DNA from: JALEFZ01 sp039817415
GTDB lineage: Bacteria > Bacteroidota > Bacteroidia > J057
Assembly: GCA_039817415.1 (NCBI GenBank)
Contig: JBCBVV010000008.1
Span: 117,741-181,740 of the forward strand
Reading direction: 5' to 3'
Length of the DNA stretch: 64,000 nt
In this document: positions 52,196-61,106 of the stretch, in pieces
How positions within the stretch are numbered: the stretch's first letter is position 1
How the letters are laid out: each line of letters starts with the position of its first letter
Program-made: the position numbers and the translations under genes
Notes under the pieces: model-generated
What the model saw: the letters and a program-made list of their open reading frames with translations, nothing else
Databases searched by the model: none
Told to the model about the DNA's origin: nothing

Positions 52196-55100
52196 ATGAA
52201 ATCTAAATGGATCTATATTCTATTATTTCTTTTGAGTGGATTTAAGCCTGGAGGTATCTCAGCGCAGACTTCTCCAACCTCCCGAGAATTCGGCCGCCGT
52301 CTCGGACACTTTTATCCTGCAAAAAAAATAGGCGGACAGTTTCGAAGTTTTGCTGTCCTTCAGGATGAGCGGGGGTTAATCTACATAGGCAATAGCCGAA
52401 TCCTGGAGTATGACGGGGTGAGAACCAGGGACATTCCACTGCCCAAGCCAACCACGATCTCCGATTTGGTTCTGGGAGAGCAAAACCGAATCTATGTAGC
52501 CGGATACAATGAGATGGGCTATTTAACGCCAGATTCTACTGGAGAATTACGCTTCCAATCTCTAACATCCCTGCTCCCGGATAGCCTGCTGAAAGAAGAC
52601 CTCCATTGGAGCACAAGAGCATTGGGGAGAGAGGTGTTTTTCTGGACAAATTCATTCATCCTTCAAGTAGACCAACAAAACCACCAGCTGAAAAAGATTT
52701 GGACCCATGCCAAGGGATTGCGCCTGTATGTAATAGGTCAATACGCATACATCTGGCGAATGGGCGTAGGGCCTGGACGGATTGAGGGGGATCGTTTGCT
52801 CAACTTGCCTACCTCTCTGACAGAAGAGGAGGATGTATACCTAACCGCATCATTTCAAGCATCTGCTGCTGAATCCTCGATTGAGTCAGATGTAATCGCC
52901 TATGTGCCTACAACCCCAAAGGCAGAGCAAATCCCTTCCCGCAAAGGCTTAAAGCCAGAACCTGTTTCTTGGAAACCAGAAATTGCTTCCCTTTGGGAGA
53001 GTGGTAAGGTTACAGATTTACAAAAACTTGGAGAACATGGACATGTACTGACTACGAAGGGAGGAGACTTGCTCTTGCTGGACCCTCAAGGGAACTTTAT
53101 AGAGCCACTGAATAAAGCAACTGGACTAGTTGGCGTTCAGTCAACACACCCCAACATTTGGCTGGATGATGCCCAGTCACTCTGGGTCGTGCCTGGGGAT
53201 GAGGGAATAGCCAGGATAGAGCCTTTTTCTCCTTTCTCTGAATTTGGGAAAGAGGAATTTGGAATTGTAACTGCCATCATTCGACATCAGGGATATATTT
53301 ACATCGGAACCCGTAAACATATTTTTCGACTCTTAGCTGCTGATAGACTGGAAGCTGCCGCACGCTGGGAGAAAATCTGTGACCTTGAAAATGTTTTTGG
53401 CTTTCATTCAGATGGCGAAAACTTGTATGCTTCAGCAGTTTATGGGGTGTATCTGATCAATCCAGAGGCTAAGAATCCTGCACAGATCAAATACCAAAGT
53501 ATAGGGGATTACTTATTTATCAAATCTTCCACTTATGATCCAACTCTCTTGTATACGGGTTCTAATTCTACCCTCAAAATTCTGAAGAAAGAAAAAGGAG
53601 GCTTATCTCTAAAGGGAGAAATCAAGACTGGAAACCAAATAGAGACGCTGGTAGAAACAGCTCCTGATACCATCTGGTTAGGATCTTTTAACGGTGGACT
53701 AAAGCGATTTGTATTTCCGGATAGTATGCCCAAGGTGGTAAAAGACCTATCAGGAGAGGTCTCTATCCCAGGTGAATTGAAAAGCTTTCAGGAGGAAGAG
53801 GGAATGCCAGCAGGCATAGCCCTGACCTATTCCGTAGGGGGGGAACTGTTGGTCACAAGCAGTCAGGGCTATCGAAAATATGATCCCAGTAGCGATGCAA
53901 TGATTCCAGAAACCCGCTTTGGTCCCCAAATGGCTGATGCGAATACCTTTACCTTTCTGACAGCAGAGGATGCCAAAGGCCGTGTGTATACCCTGCTTGA
54001 TTTCATCGAGCTTGCCCCTACCCAACGAGCAGGTATCAGTTGTCTGACCCCTAATGGAAAGGGGGAATATACCTTGGAGAACAAGTTGTTTCACCGCCTG
54101 CCTCAAATTCAACTTTTTGGTGCCACAGCTTTATATCCTGATCCTGCAAACCCTGATATACTGTGGATGATAGGCAAAGGGGTCACGCGATTTGATGCTG
54201 CGAAAGCAAAAGCCCCGGCCGATTCTTTCAGGGTCTATGTGCGGCGGATCAGATCTGTGGGAGACTCGATCATTTACCACAATGATGGCGGCTCTCCTGC
54301 CTATAAACAGGTAGACTTTTCGGTGAACAAGTTGCGATTCGAATTTGCTGCGCCCTTTTTCCAGAATGAGGAAGAAACCCGTTACTCTGTAAAGCTGGAA
54401 GGCTTTGACGCAGATTGGTCCTATTGGAAGGATGAGACGTACGCCGTCTATACAAATTTGCCCGAAGGGACCTACCACTTACGCGTTCGAGCCCGAAATA
54501 ATTCGCGCATAATCAGTGAGTCTGCCCCCATGAAAGTGGTCATACTCCCTCCCTGGTACCGGAGTGCCTGGGCCTATGGACTATATGGACTTTTTGCTTT
54601 CCTGTTCGTTGCAGCCTTGGTCTACTTCTACAATCGCTGGCAAACCCGGCAGTTACAAGCTCGAAACCAGGAGCTTTCTCAGGTAGTAGAAGAGCGTACC
54701 GCAGAGCTAAAAGTCAAAAATGAACGTCTCAAAGAATTAGACGACTTCAAATCTCAATTCTTTACCAACATCTCCCACGAATTCCGTACCCCTCTTACCG
54801 TCATAGGTGGTATGATGGATCAGATCATAACCCGTCCCGATCGCTGGCTGGAAAAAGGAGGGCAATTGATCAAAAGAAATGTTGGCAACCTGCTTAACCT
54901 GATCAACCAAATTCTGGATTTACGGAAACTCGAGTCAGGTAATCTCCAGCTTCAACTTATTCAGGAGGATGTAATTCCTTTTCTCCGCTACGGAACAGAA
55001 TCTTTTGAGTCCTATGCCAGCAGTAGGTCTCTGGATCTTCAATTCCAAACTGACCTGGACAGCCAATTCATGGACTACGACCCTGACAAGCTGCTACTCA

Positions 55101-56284
55101 TCCAAACCAACCTCCTCTCCAATGCCATCAAGTTTACCCCAGAGGGAGGAAAAGTCATGGTGTCGGTCGAAAAAACAAATGGAAATACCCTTCAATTTCA
55201 GGTTTCAGACACTGGAAGGGGCATTCCACCTTCCAAGCTATCCATGATCTTTGACCGTTTTTATCAGGTGGACCAAAGCGATACCCGGGAAGGCGAAGGT
55301 ACAGGAATCGGCCTTTCGCTTACGAAGGCACTGGTGGAATTGATGGAAGGAGAAATTCAGGTAAAAAGTGAAATGGGAAAAGGCTCTGTCTTCACTGTAT
55401 TCCTGCCTATTCAACATAATGCACCTCTTCAAAGTGCCCCTTCCCCTCAGCTGGAAATTCCGGCCCTTCCACAGGAGGGGACCCTTATTCCAACCCCCTC
55501 AACTGTTGAAGGGGAGCGGCCCAGCCTGCTGATCATCGAAGACAATCCCGACATTGTATCCTATCTCTATGCCTGCCTTGATGGGCAATATGAACTTTCC
55601 TCCGCTCCAGATGGACAAGCGGGTATTGAGGCTGCTTTGGAACAGGTGCCAGATCTTATCCTCACAGATGTGATGATGCCATATAAGAACGGCTATGAAG
55701 TAACGGAGACCCTCAAACTGGATGAGCGCACCAGTCACATTCCCATCGTGATGCTCACCGCCAAGGCTGACCATGACTCACGTATGGAGGGCTACAAACG
55801 CGGAGCTGATGCCTATTTGGCCAAACCTTTCAACGAAGAGGAGCTTCACATCCGCTTGCAGAAACTGCACGAACTCCGTACCAAGTTACAGGCACGCTAT
55901 CAAGGCAGCACTCCACCCGCTCCCAGCGAAGACCCTGCCATCCAGCAGGAGGATGCTTTCGTGATCAGGGTGCGAGAGCTAATCCTGGCCAACCTGGATG
56001 ACTCCACCTATAAAGGAGAGGCCTTGATGAAGGACCTGGGCATAGGCCGTACCAACCTGCACAGAAAGATCAAGGCTTTGACCGGACTACCGATCAGCCG
56101 CTTCATTCATGGGGTTCGCATCGAACAGGCCAGAAAGCTGCTGCGAGCAGGTGAACTACAGGTAGCAGAGGTAGCCTATGCTGTAGGCTACAACGATCCA
56201 ACCTACTTTAATCGGATGTTTCGCGAGGCGGAAGGCCAGTCTCCGGGCGAGTGGCGCGAACAGGAATTGGGGAATAAAAACTAG
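52196..56284 (+). CDS. Hybrid two-component regulator 3: propeller sensor, Y_Y_Y, histidine kinase, receiver, AraC-type HTH
   Basis: A 1362-residue HTCS-type regulator. The signal peptide ends GGISAQ. A Reg_prop-like periplasmic propeller covers about 40-700 (GLIYIGNSRILEYDGV, GYIYIGTRKHIFRL). A Y_Y_Y domain (YSVKLEGFDADWSYW, LPEGTYHLRVRARNN) precedes the membrane helix at about 792-813. H861 is in TNISHEFRTPL. ATPase boxes include NLLSNAIKFTPEGG and DTGRGIP. Receiver D1158 is in LTDVMMPYKNG. The C-terminal AraC domain has LGIGRTNLHRKIKALTG and YNDPTYFNRMFREAEG. The sensor differs from the TPR sensors of regulators 1 and 2, while the output half is closely related. It is 134 bp upstream of the large fibre gene. 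Confidence 0.93.
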   Translation: MKSKWIYILLFLLSGFKPGGISAQTSPTSREFGRRLGHFYPAKKIGGQFRSFAVLQDERGLIYIGNSRILEYDGVRTRDIPLPKPTTISDLVLGEQNRIYVAGYNEMGYLTPDSTGELRFQSLTSLLPDSLLKEDLHWSTRALGREVFFWTNSFILQVDQQNHQLKKIWTHAKGLRLYVIGQYAYIWRMGVGPGRIEGDRLLNLPTSLTEEEDVYLTASFQASAAESSIESDVIAYVPTTPKAEQIPSRKGLKPEPVSWKPEIASLWESGKVTDLQKLGEHGHVLTTKGGDLLLLDPQGNFIEPLNKATGLVGVQSTHPNIWLDDAQSLWVVPGDEGIARIEPFSPFSEFGKEEFGIVTAIIRHQGYIYIGTRKHIFRLLAADRLEAAARWEKICDLENVFGFHSDGENLYASAVYGVYLINPEAKNPAQIKYQSIGDYLFIKSSTYDPTLLYTGSNSTLKILKKEKGGLSLKGEIKTGNQIETLVETAPDTIWLGSFNGGLKRFVFPDSMPKVVKDLSGEVSIPGELKSFQEEEGMPAGIALTYSVGGELLVTSSQGYRKYDPSSDAMIPETRFGPQMADANTFTFLTAEDAKGRVYTLLDFIELAPTQRAGISCLTPNGKGEYTLENKLFHRLPQIQLFGATALYPDPANPDILWMIGKGVTRFDAAKAKAPADSFRVYVRRIRSVGDSIIYHNDGGSPAYKQVDFSVNKLRFEFAAPFFQNEEETRYSVKLEGFDADWSYWKDETYAVYTNLPEGTYHLRVRARNNSRIISESAPMKVVILPPWYRSAWAYGLYGLFAFLFVAALVYFYNRWQTRQLQARNQELSQVVEERTAELKVKNERLKELDDFKSQFFTNISHEFRTPLTVIGGMMDQIITRPDRWLEKGGQLIKRNVGNLLNLINQILDLRKLESGNLQLQLIQEDVIPFLRYGTESFESYASSRSLDLQFQTDLDSQFMDYDPDKLLLIQTNLLSNAIKFTPEGGKVMVSVEKTNGNTLQFQVSDTGRGIPPSKLSMIFDRFYQVDQSDTREGEGTGIGLSLTKALVELMEGEIQVKSEMGKGSVFTVFLPIQHNAPLQSAPSPQLEIPALPQEGTLIPTPSTVEGERPSLLIIEDNPDIVSYLYACLDGQYELSSAPDGQAGIEAALEQVPDLILTDVMMPYKNGYEVTETLKLDERTSHIPIVMLTAKADHDSRMEGYKRGADAYLAKPFNEEELHIRLQKLHELRTKLQARYQGSTPPAPSEDPAIQQEDAFVIRVRELILANLDDSTYKGEALMKDLGIGRTNLHRKIKALTGLPISRFIHGVRIEQARKLLRAGELQVAEVAYAVGYNDPTYFNRMFREAEGQSPGEWREQELGNKN

Positions 56285-56329
56285 AAAAATCCTAAAAAAA
56301 CGGCCCCTAGAGCCTGTTTTTAAGGGTGT

Positions 56330-56363
56330 GAACATATATCCAAGCATTGGGAACAATGTTTCA
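56330..56363 (+). promoter_or_regulatory. Candidate AraC-type operator, unit 5
   Basis: GAACATATATCCA (56330-56342) and GAACAATGTTTCA (56351-56363) are 21 bp apart and end 56 bp before the ATG at 56419. They are weaker matches to the GATCAATAGTCCA consensus, but position and spacing are exact. Confidence 0.5.
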
Positions 56364-56418
56364 ATCCAGTTGATCGGCTGATCCAGACCTTTGGGTCAAC
56401 GATCAAAACTGGTTAACA

Positions 56419-59400
56419 ATGAAACGAATATTCATCACCTTATTGGGACTTTTATGTGTCTCATTTCTCTTCGCCCAGACAGAGGGCATCAGCATAAACA
56501 CTACCGGAAATGAACCCGATTCCAGCGCCATGCTGGACATCCAGAGTACGACCAAGGGGATGCTCATTCCCCGCATGGACTCCACCCAGCGAAAGGATAT
56601 CAACAATGCCGCCAAAGGCTTGCTGGTCTTCGACAACACCACCAGTTCCTTCTGGTTTTACAATGGTGCAGCCTGGGTAGAATTGGGAAGTGGGTCTAGC
56701 CGCAAACTTAGCGACGCCGACGAGGACACCCGCATAGAGGTAGAGGCTAAGCCAGACGAGGACATCATCCGCTTCACCGTAGCTGATTCAGAGCGCTTCC
56801 AAGTAAGTCCTTATGGCATATTATCAAAAGGGAAGGCGCAGACTAATTATAATGGTGCCATTCCCGATAGCGGAGCTGGTAATCGCTTGATGTGGGTTCC
56901 AAAAAGAAGCGCTTTCCGCGTAGGGATTGTAAGTGGAACGGGATGGAACGTAAGTCAATTGGGGCTTGCTTCAGCAGTAGTTGGAGGCATTAACAATATC
57001 GCCTCTGGAAGTCTATCCTTCATCGGAGGAGGTATTGACAATAGCGCTTTAGGCGACCGCTCTTTTATAGCGGGTGGTAGATTCAACGTAGCTTCAGAAC
57101 TTAACACTTTCGTAGCAGGGGGGTATAAGGACACAGCCTCAGGAGATTACGCTTTCGTGGGGGGAGGCCAGTTTAATAAAGCCTCCGGTGGAGGAGCCTT
57201 TATTGGGGGGGGAGTAAGCAACGTTTCCTCCGCCCTTCTTGCCTTTGTGGGAGGCGGCCAAGAAAATACTGCTACGGGGCGCTCTTCTTTTGTTGGGGGG
57301 GGGATTTACAATAGGACTTCGGGCGAACTTTCATTTATCGGAGGTGGAAGAAATAATGCAGCTCCCTCCAGAAGTGAAGCGGTCTTTGGAGAATATACAG
57401 AAACCTATACACCAAGTAGTGCCACTGCTTTTGATCCCAATGACCGTCTTTTCGTAATAGGCAATGGAACCAGCAATTCCAACCGTTCCAATGCCCTTAC
57501 GCTCCTCAAAAATGGCAACCTGGGACTAGGCGAGTCAATCCCTGACCATACACTCGACATTGTAGGAGACATGCAGGTGAGCGGGCTTAGCGGCACAGGT
57601 ACACGCGTGGTAGTCGCGGATTCACTTGGGGTGCTGAGCACACAGACTCTTCCTACTGGTGCCACGTTTTCAGACGATGACCAGGATACCCGCATAGAGG
57701 TAGAGTCTACACCGGATGAGGATGTCATTCGCTTTTCCGTTGCTGATTCAGAAATCTTTAAGCTGAGTCCTGAGGGGCTTGTGTCGTCAGGGACGTTTCA
57801 GTCCTCTTTTAATGTATCTCTTCCCGATAGTGGAGCAGGTACGCGTATGATGTGGATTCCCCAACTAGCTGCTTTTCGGGTAGGTCGTATCTATGGAACA
57901 CAGTGGAACTTAAGTCAAGTAGGCTATTATTCTAGCGTAGTTGGAGGGGTTAATAATATTACCTCCGGGAACAATTCTTTCATTGGAGGTGGGGTAAACA
58001 ATGTCATTACCGGTCGGTCTTCCTTTGTAGGGGCGGGGGAAGATAACCAGGTATCTGGAAACTATTCTTTTTTGGGAGGCGGCTTGTTTAATGATGTCTC
58101 AGGAATTTATTCTTTTGTAGGGGGGGGCAGTCAAAACAGTGTCTCAGGTGATCGCTCTTTTGTAGGAGGGGGAACTAACAATACCATCTCGGGTTTTGAT
58201 TCATTCATGGGAGGGGGAACTAACAATACGATCTCGAATTATGGTCAAGGCGCTTTTGTGGGAGGGGGTAATTCAAACACCAATTCAGGGCTCTACTCTT
58301 TTATAGGAGGGGGGCGAAGAAATACGGTCTCAGGGGCTAACTCCTTTGTCGGGGGAGGATTCCTAAATACTGTCTCTGGTAATTATGCTTTTGTTGGAGG
58401 CGGGAATAAGGATACGGCCTCAGGAGTCTACTCGTTCATTGGAGGAGGTAGAGAAAATAAAGCCTCAGGAGAGACTTCATTTTTAGGCGGAGGAAGAAAT
58501 AATGAAGCTCCCTCTAGAAGCGAAGCAGTATTTGGGGAATTTGCCGAAACCTACACCCCAAATAGTGCGACTGCTTTTGATTTAGATGACCGCCTCTTTG
58601 TAGTAGGTAATGGAACCAGCACCTCCAATCGCTCCAATGCCATGACCATCCTGAAAAACGGCCACGTCGGCATTGGCACCGCTAGTCCTCAGCATTTGGT
58701 AGACCTCGGACAATCCATTGGTCGGAAACTGGCGGTGTATCAGAATGCAAGTGGCACCAGCTTTCATGGATTCGCAATGTCCTCCAACACCCTGGAATTG
58801 CATGCTGGCAGCAATGTAGGGGGTGCTCCCCTAATGGCTTTGAAAAAGTCCGGAAGAGTGGGCATCGGCACCACAGATCCTCAAAGCAAGCTGGATGTCT
58901 CAGGTGGAATCACCATTGGAGCTAGTTATGCAGGCACCACAGCCGCCCCCATCAATGGCGTCATCATAGAAGGAAACGTAGGAATCGGGACCGACACGCC
59001 TACCAAAGCAAAATTACAAATCGAAGGGACCGTCTCCAGTTCTATCGGTTCACATGCCTACCTGATAAATAACTCAAATCCATTTGGTTCAGTTACGGGC
59101 AGGAGTAACTCAGGGCGTACGACGAACTATTCCTTGTGGGCGAATGGAAGAATTGCCGCTAGTGAGTTTCACGCCTTTTCAGATACCAGAATCAAACACA
59201 TCCAAGGGATTTCTGACAGCAAAACGGACCTGTTTACCCTCATGCAGATTGAGGTAACCGACTACCGACTACGCGACAGCATCGCCAAGGGGAATAAAGC
59301 CATCAAAAAAGTCATCGCCCAGCAAGTAGCTGAGGTCTATCCCCAGGCCGTAACCAGGAACCTGACTGAGGTCGTGCCTGACATCTACCAGCGTGCCGAG

Positions 59401-59799
59401 GTGCAGGAAGGTTGGATCATGTTGGCTACTGATTTGAAAGCAGGAGAGCGTGTCAAGCTTATCACCGAAAAAGCAAATGAAGTCTACGAAGTAACTGCTG
59501 TAGAAACAGATCGCTTCCAAGTCTCCGGTCTGACTTCTGATAGCCCTAGCGGTCTCACCTCTCACGTCTTCGTCTATGGCCGCGAAGTAGACGACTTCCA
59601 CACCGTGGACTACGAAGCCCTCTCTATGCTCAACGTGAGTGCCACTCAGGAGCAACAGCGCCGAATCGAAGCCCTCGAGGCCGCAAATGCAGCCATGCAA
59701 TTGGAAAATGCGGAGCTCAAAGCGCAGATGCAAGCCTTTACGACCCTGGAAGCACGTCTTCAGGCACTTGAAACCCAAAGCAAGACTATGCTAAAGTGA
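56419..59799 (+). CDS. Large secreted beta-roll fibre with S74 auto-chaperone domain (GGG-repeat fibre)
   Basis: An 1126-residue exported protein; the signal peptide ends SFLFAQ. It has the common N-terminal module (GISINTTGNEPDSSAMLD, PRMDSTQRKDI). Two internal blocks follow (about 98-375 and 417-735). Each opens with DTRIEVE..PDED(I/V)IRF and SLPDSGAG, continues with 15-residue repeats of the SFVGGGSQNSVSG type (8 in the first block, 12 in the second), and closes with RSEAVFGE and ETYTP. An S74 domain follows (S921-D922 in FSDTRIKHI, IAQQVAEVYPQAV), then a coiled coil ending TMLK. The glycine codons create runs of up to nine G (57295-57303) that could slip. A trimeric surface fibre is the likely product. 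Confidence 0.87.
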   Translation: MKRIFITLLGLLCVSFLFAQTEGISINTTGNEPDSSAMLDIQSTTKGMLIPRMDSTQRKDINNAAKGLLVFDNTTSSFWFYNGAAWVELGSGSSRKLSDADEDTRIEVEAKPDEDIIRFTVADSERFQVSPYGILSKGKAQTNYNGAIPDSGAGNRLMWVPKRSAFRVGIVSGTGWNVSQLGLASAVVGGINNIASGSLSFIGGGIDNSALGDRSFIAGGRFNVASELNTFVAGGYKDTASGDYAFVGGGQFNKASGGGAFIGGGVSNVSSALLAFVGGGQENTATGRSSFVGGGIYNRTSGELSFIGGGRNNAAPSRSEAVFGEYTETYTPSSATAFDPNDRLFVIGNGTSNSNRSNALTLLKNGNLGLGESIPDHTLDIVGDMQVSGLSGTGTRVVVADSLGVLSTQTLPTGATFSDDDQDTRIEVESTPDEDVIRFSVADSEIFKLSPEGLVSSGTFQSSFNVSLPDSGAGTRMMWIPQLAAFRVGRIYGTQWNLSQVGYYSSVVGGVNNITSGNNSFIGGGVNNVITGRSSFVGAGEDNQVSGNYSFLGGGLFNDVSGIYSFVGGGSQNSVSGDRSFVGGGTNNTISGFDSFMGGGTNNTISNYGQGAFVGGGNSNTNSGLYSFIGGGRRNTVSGANSFVGGGFLNTVSGNYAFVGGGNKDTASGVYSFIGGGRENKASGETSFLGGGRNNEAPSRSEAVFGEFAETYTPNSATAFDLDDRLFVVGNGTSTSNRSNAMTILKNGHVGIGTASPQHLVDLGQSIGRKLAVYQNASGTSFHGFAMSSNTLELHAGSNVGGAPLMALKKSGRVGIGTTDPQSKLDVSGGITIGASYAGTTAAPINGVIIEGNVGIGTDTPTKAKLQIEGTVSSSIGSHAYLINNSNPFGSVTGRSNSGRTTNYSLWANGRIAASEFHAFSDTRIKHIQGISDSKTDLFTLMQIEVTDYRLRDSIAKGNKAIKKVIAQQVAEVYPQAVTRNLTEVVPDIYQRAEVQEGWIMLATDLKAGERVKLITEKANEVYEVTAVETDRFQVSGLTSDSPSGLTSHVFVYGREVDDFHTVDYEALSMLNVSATQEQQRRIEALEAANAAMQLENAELKAQMQAFTTLEARLQALETQSKTMLK

Positions 59800-59873
59800 G
59801 CAAAGCTCTCAGACCCACGCTCATTTTCAAATCCTTTTTATTCTACTATTCAACCACTTAAACAAGAAAACAA

Positions 59874-60803
59874 ATGTCTCAAGGAAATAACATCCATACC
59901 AATACAGAGAAACTAAGCACAGGTCTTTCTCTATTAAAAAAAGGCCTCAGCCTATCGACCCGTATCTCAGAGAAATTGACCATCAAAATCGTTACAAGCC
60001 TGTTTTGTAAGCCTTCTCGCCAGAAAATGAAGCAGAAGCACAAGACGTTTTACCAGCAGGGGCGAACCGATGTCCTATCGATTAGAGGTTTTGAGGTAAA
60101 AGTCCTGCGAATGGGAGAAGGGATACCCGTATATGTTTCTCATGGCTGGGGAAGTTTGGGGTACAACATGCGACCCTTGGTAGAGGCCCTCGTGAAGGCT
60201 GGATATGAAGTGATCCTACCCGACTTGCCTTGTCATGGACGTTCTTCAGGTACTTTTATCAATCAGATCGAGATGTCAAAGGTGGTTCAAGAAATATTAC
60301 TGCATTACAATTCAGAAAGGCCACTAGAGCATATCGTTACGCATTCATGGGGAGGGACAGCGACGCTTTTGGCTATCGACAGTATTCGTTTAGAGGGGCG
60401 CTCAATGCTGAAGCTGAAGAAAATGGTCTCGATTTCTATGCCTTCTTCCCCCCATGCCATCATGGAAATATTCTGTGACATCTTGGGTTTGTCAGAGAAG
60501 GTAAAAAGAGGACTGTACCAGAATATCTCATCAATGGCAGAAAGAGATGGACGTACCCTTGAAGAAGCCTTTCCTGTCGGCTTAACTGACCTGTTAGGAG
60601 CTCCTGAATTTGAATATCTCCTCATTCACGGAAAAAATGATCGAGCAATCCCCTATACCAATAGTATGGAGCTTGCTAGAAAATTCCCTCATATATCTAC
60701 TCTTTGGGTAGATGAACGTGGACACATTGACATACTCAAAGACAGTCAAGTACATCAAAAGCTTGTAACCTACTTAGTGGTTCGGGAAAAAGTCCTTCAA
60801 TAA
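59874..60803 (+). CDS. Alpha/beta hydrolase, cytoplasmic
   Basis: A 309-residue serine hydrolase with no signal peptide. Motifs: oxyanion region YVSHGWGSLGYNMRPL, PDLPCHGRSSG, the nucleophile elbow VTHSWGGTA (Ser), the acid region LIHGKNDRAIPY (Asp), and the base in DERGHIDIL (His). All triad elements are present. It resembles short-chain acyl esterases; the substrate is unknown. It starts 74 bp after the GGG-repeat fibre and on the same strand, with no strong terminator between, so it may be co-transcribed with the fibre. Whether it has a role in fibre biology is unknown. Confidence 0.85.
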   Translation: MSQGNNIHTNTEKLSTGLSLLKKGLSLSTRISEKLTIKIVTSLFCKPSRQKMKQKHKTFYQQGRTDVLSIRGFEVKVLRMGEGIPVYVSHGWGSLGYNMRPLVEALVKAGYEVILPDLPCHGRSSGTFINQIEMSKVVQEILLHYNSERPLEHIVTHSWGGTATLLAIDSIRLEGRSMLKLKKMVSISMPSSPHAIMEIFCDILGLSEKVKRGLYQNISSMAERDGRTLEEAFPVGLTDLLGAPEFEYLLIHGKNDRAIPYTNSMELARKFPHISTLWVDERGHIDILKDSQVHQKLVTYLVVREKVLQ

Positions 60804-60899
60804 AAGAAAAAGGCTTGATTTCAGCTTTTGATATGCCTTTCAATGAATGATTATAACCTGAAATCCAAGCCTAAATATTCATGTTTACCTATCAATTTG

Positions 60900-60930
60900 A
60901 TCCTCTGCCTTCGGGTGGGGGATTTTTTTT
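60900..60930 (+). terminator. Strong UUCG-capped terminator after the hydrolase gene
   Basis: ATCCTCTGCC-TTCG-GGTGGGGGAT forms a 10-bp stem including G-U pairs with a UUCG tetraloop, followed by eight T. A weaker long-loop inverted repeat (AGGCTTGATTTCAG ... CTGAAATCCAAGCCT) lies just before it. Confidence 0.9.
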
Positions 60931-61039
60931 GATTCCCAAAACTTAGGATTTATTCTCTCCCTTTTTGGAGCGTAAAAAAACAAATTAGGCATGCTAAAGA
61001 CAGTCACTTAAGTGCCTTTAAATACAGGATTGAATTTTC

Positions 61040-61056
61040 ATGCAACAATGTTGCAT
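61040..61056. promoter_or_regulatory. Fur/Zur-family-like operator, site 1
   Basis: ATGCAACA-A-TGTTGCAT is a perfect 17-bp palindrome with the 7-1-7 core typical of Fur-family regulators. It lies 51 bp before the COG0523 start codon. Its centre is 38 bp from that of site 2. Zur is proposed because the downstream genes are of the zinc-starvation type. Confidence 0.65.
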
Positions 61057-61078
61057 AAGCGCTATTTCTGTCTTAATT

Positions 61079-61093
61079 TGCAACACTGTTGCA
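61079..61093. promoter_or_regulatory. Fur/Zur-family-like operator, site 2
   Basis: TGCAACA-C-TGTTGCA repeats the same 7-1-7 palindrome 14 bp before the ATG at 61107, where bound repressor would block initiation. Confidence 0.65.
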
Positions 61094-61106
61094 TTTAATT
61101 ATTCCT

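Noticed and set aside
56990..58520. Regular 45-bp repeats resembling a CRISPR or minisatellite array
   Set aside because: The repeats are in frame, code for a 15-residue beta-roll unit and lack constant repeat/variable spacer structure; no cas genes are present.
61089..61106. TTG start for the COG0523 gene
   Set aside because: It lies inside the second palindromic operator, and the ATG at 61107 gives the usual short N terminus before the Walker A motif.
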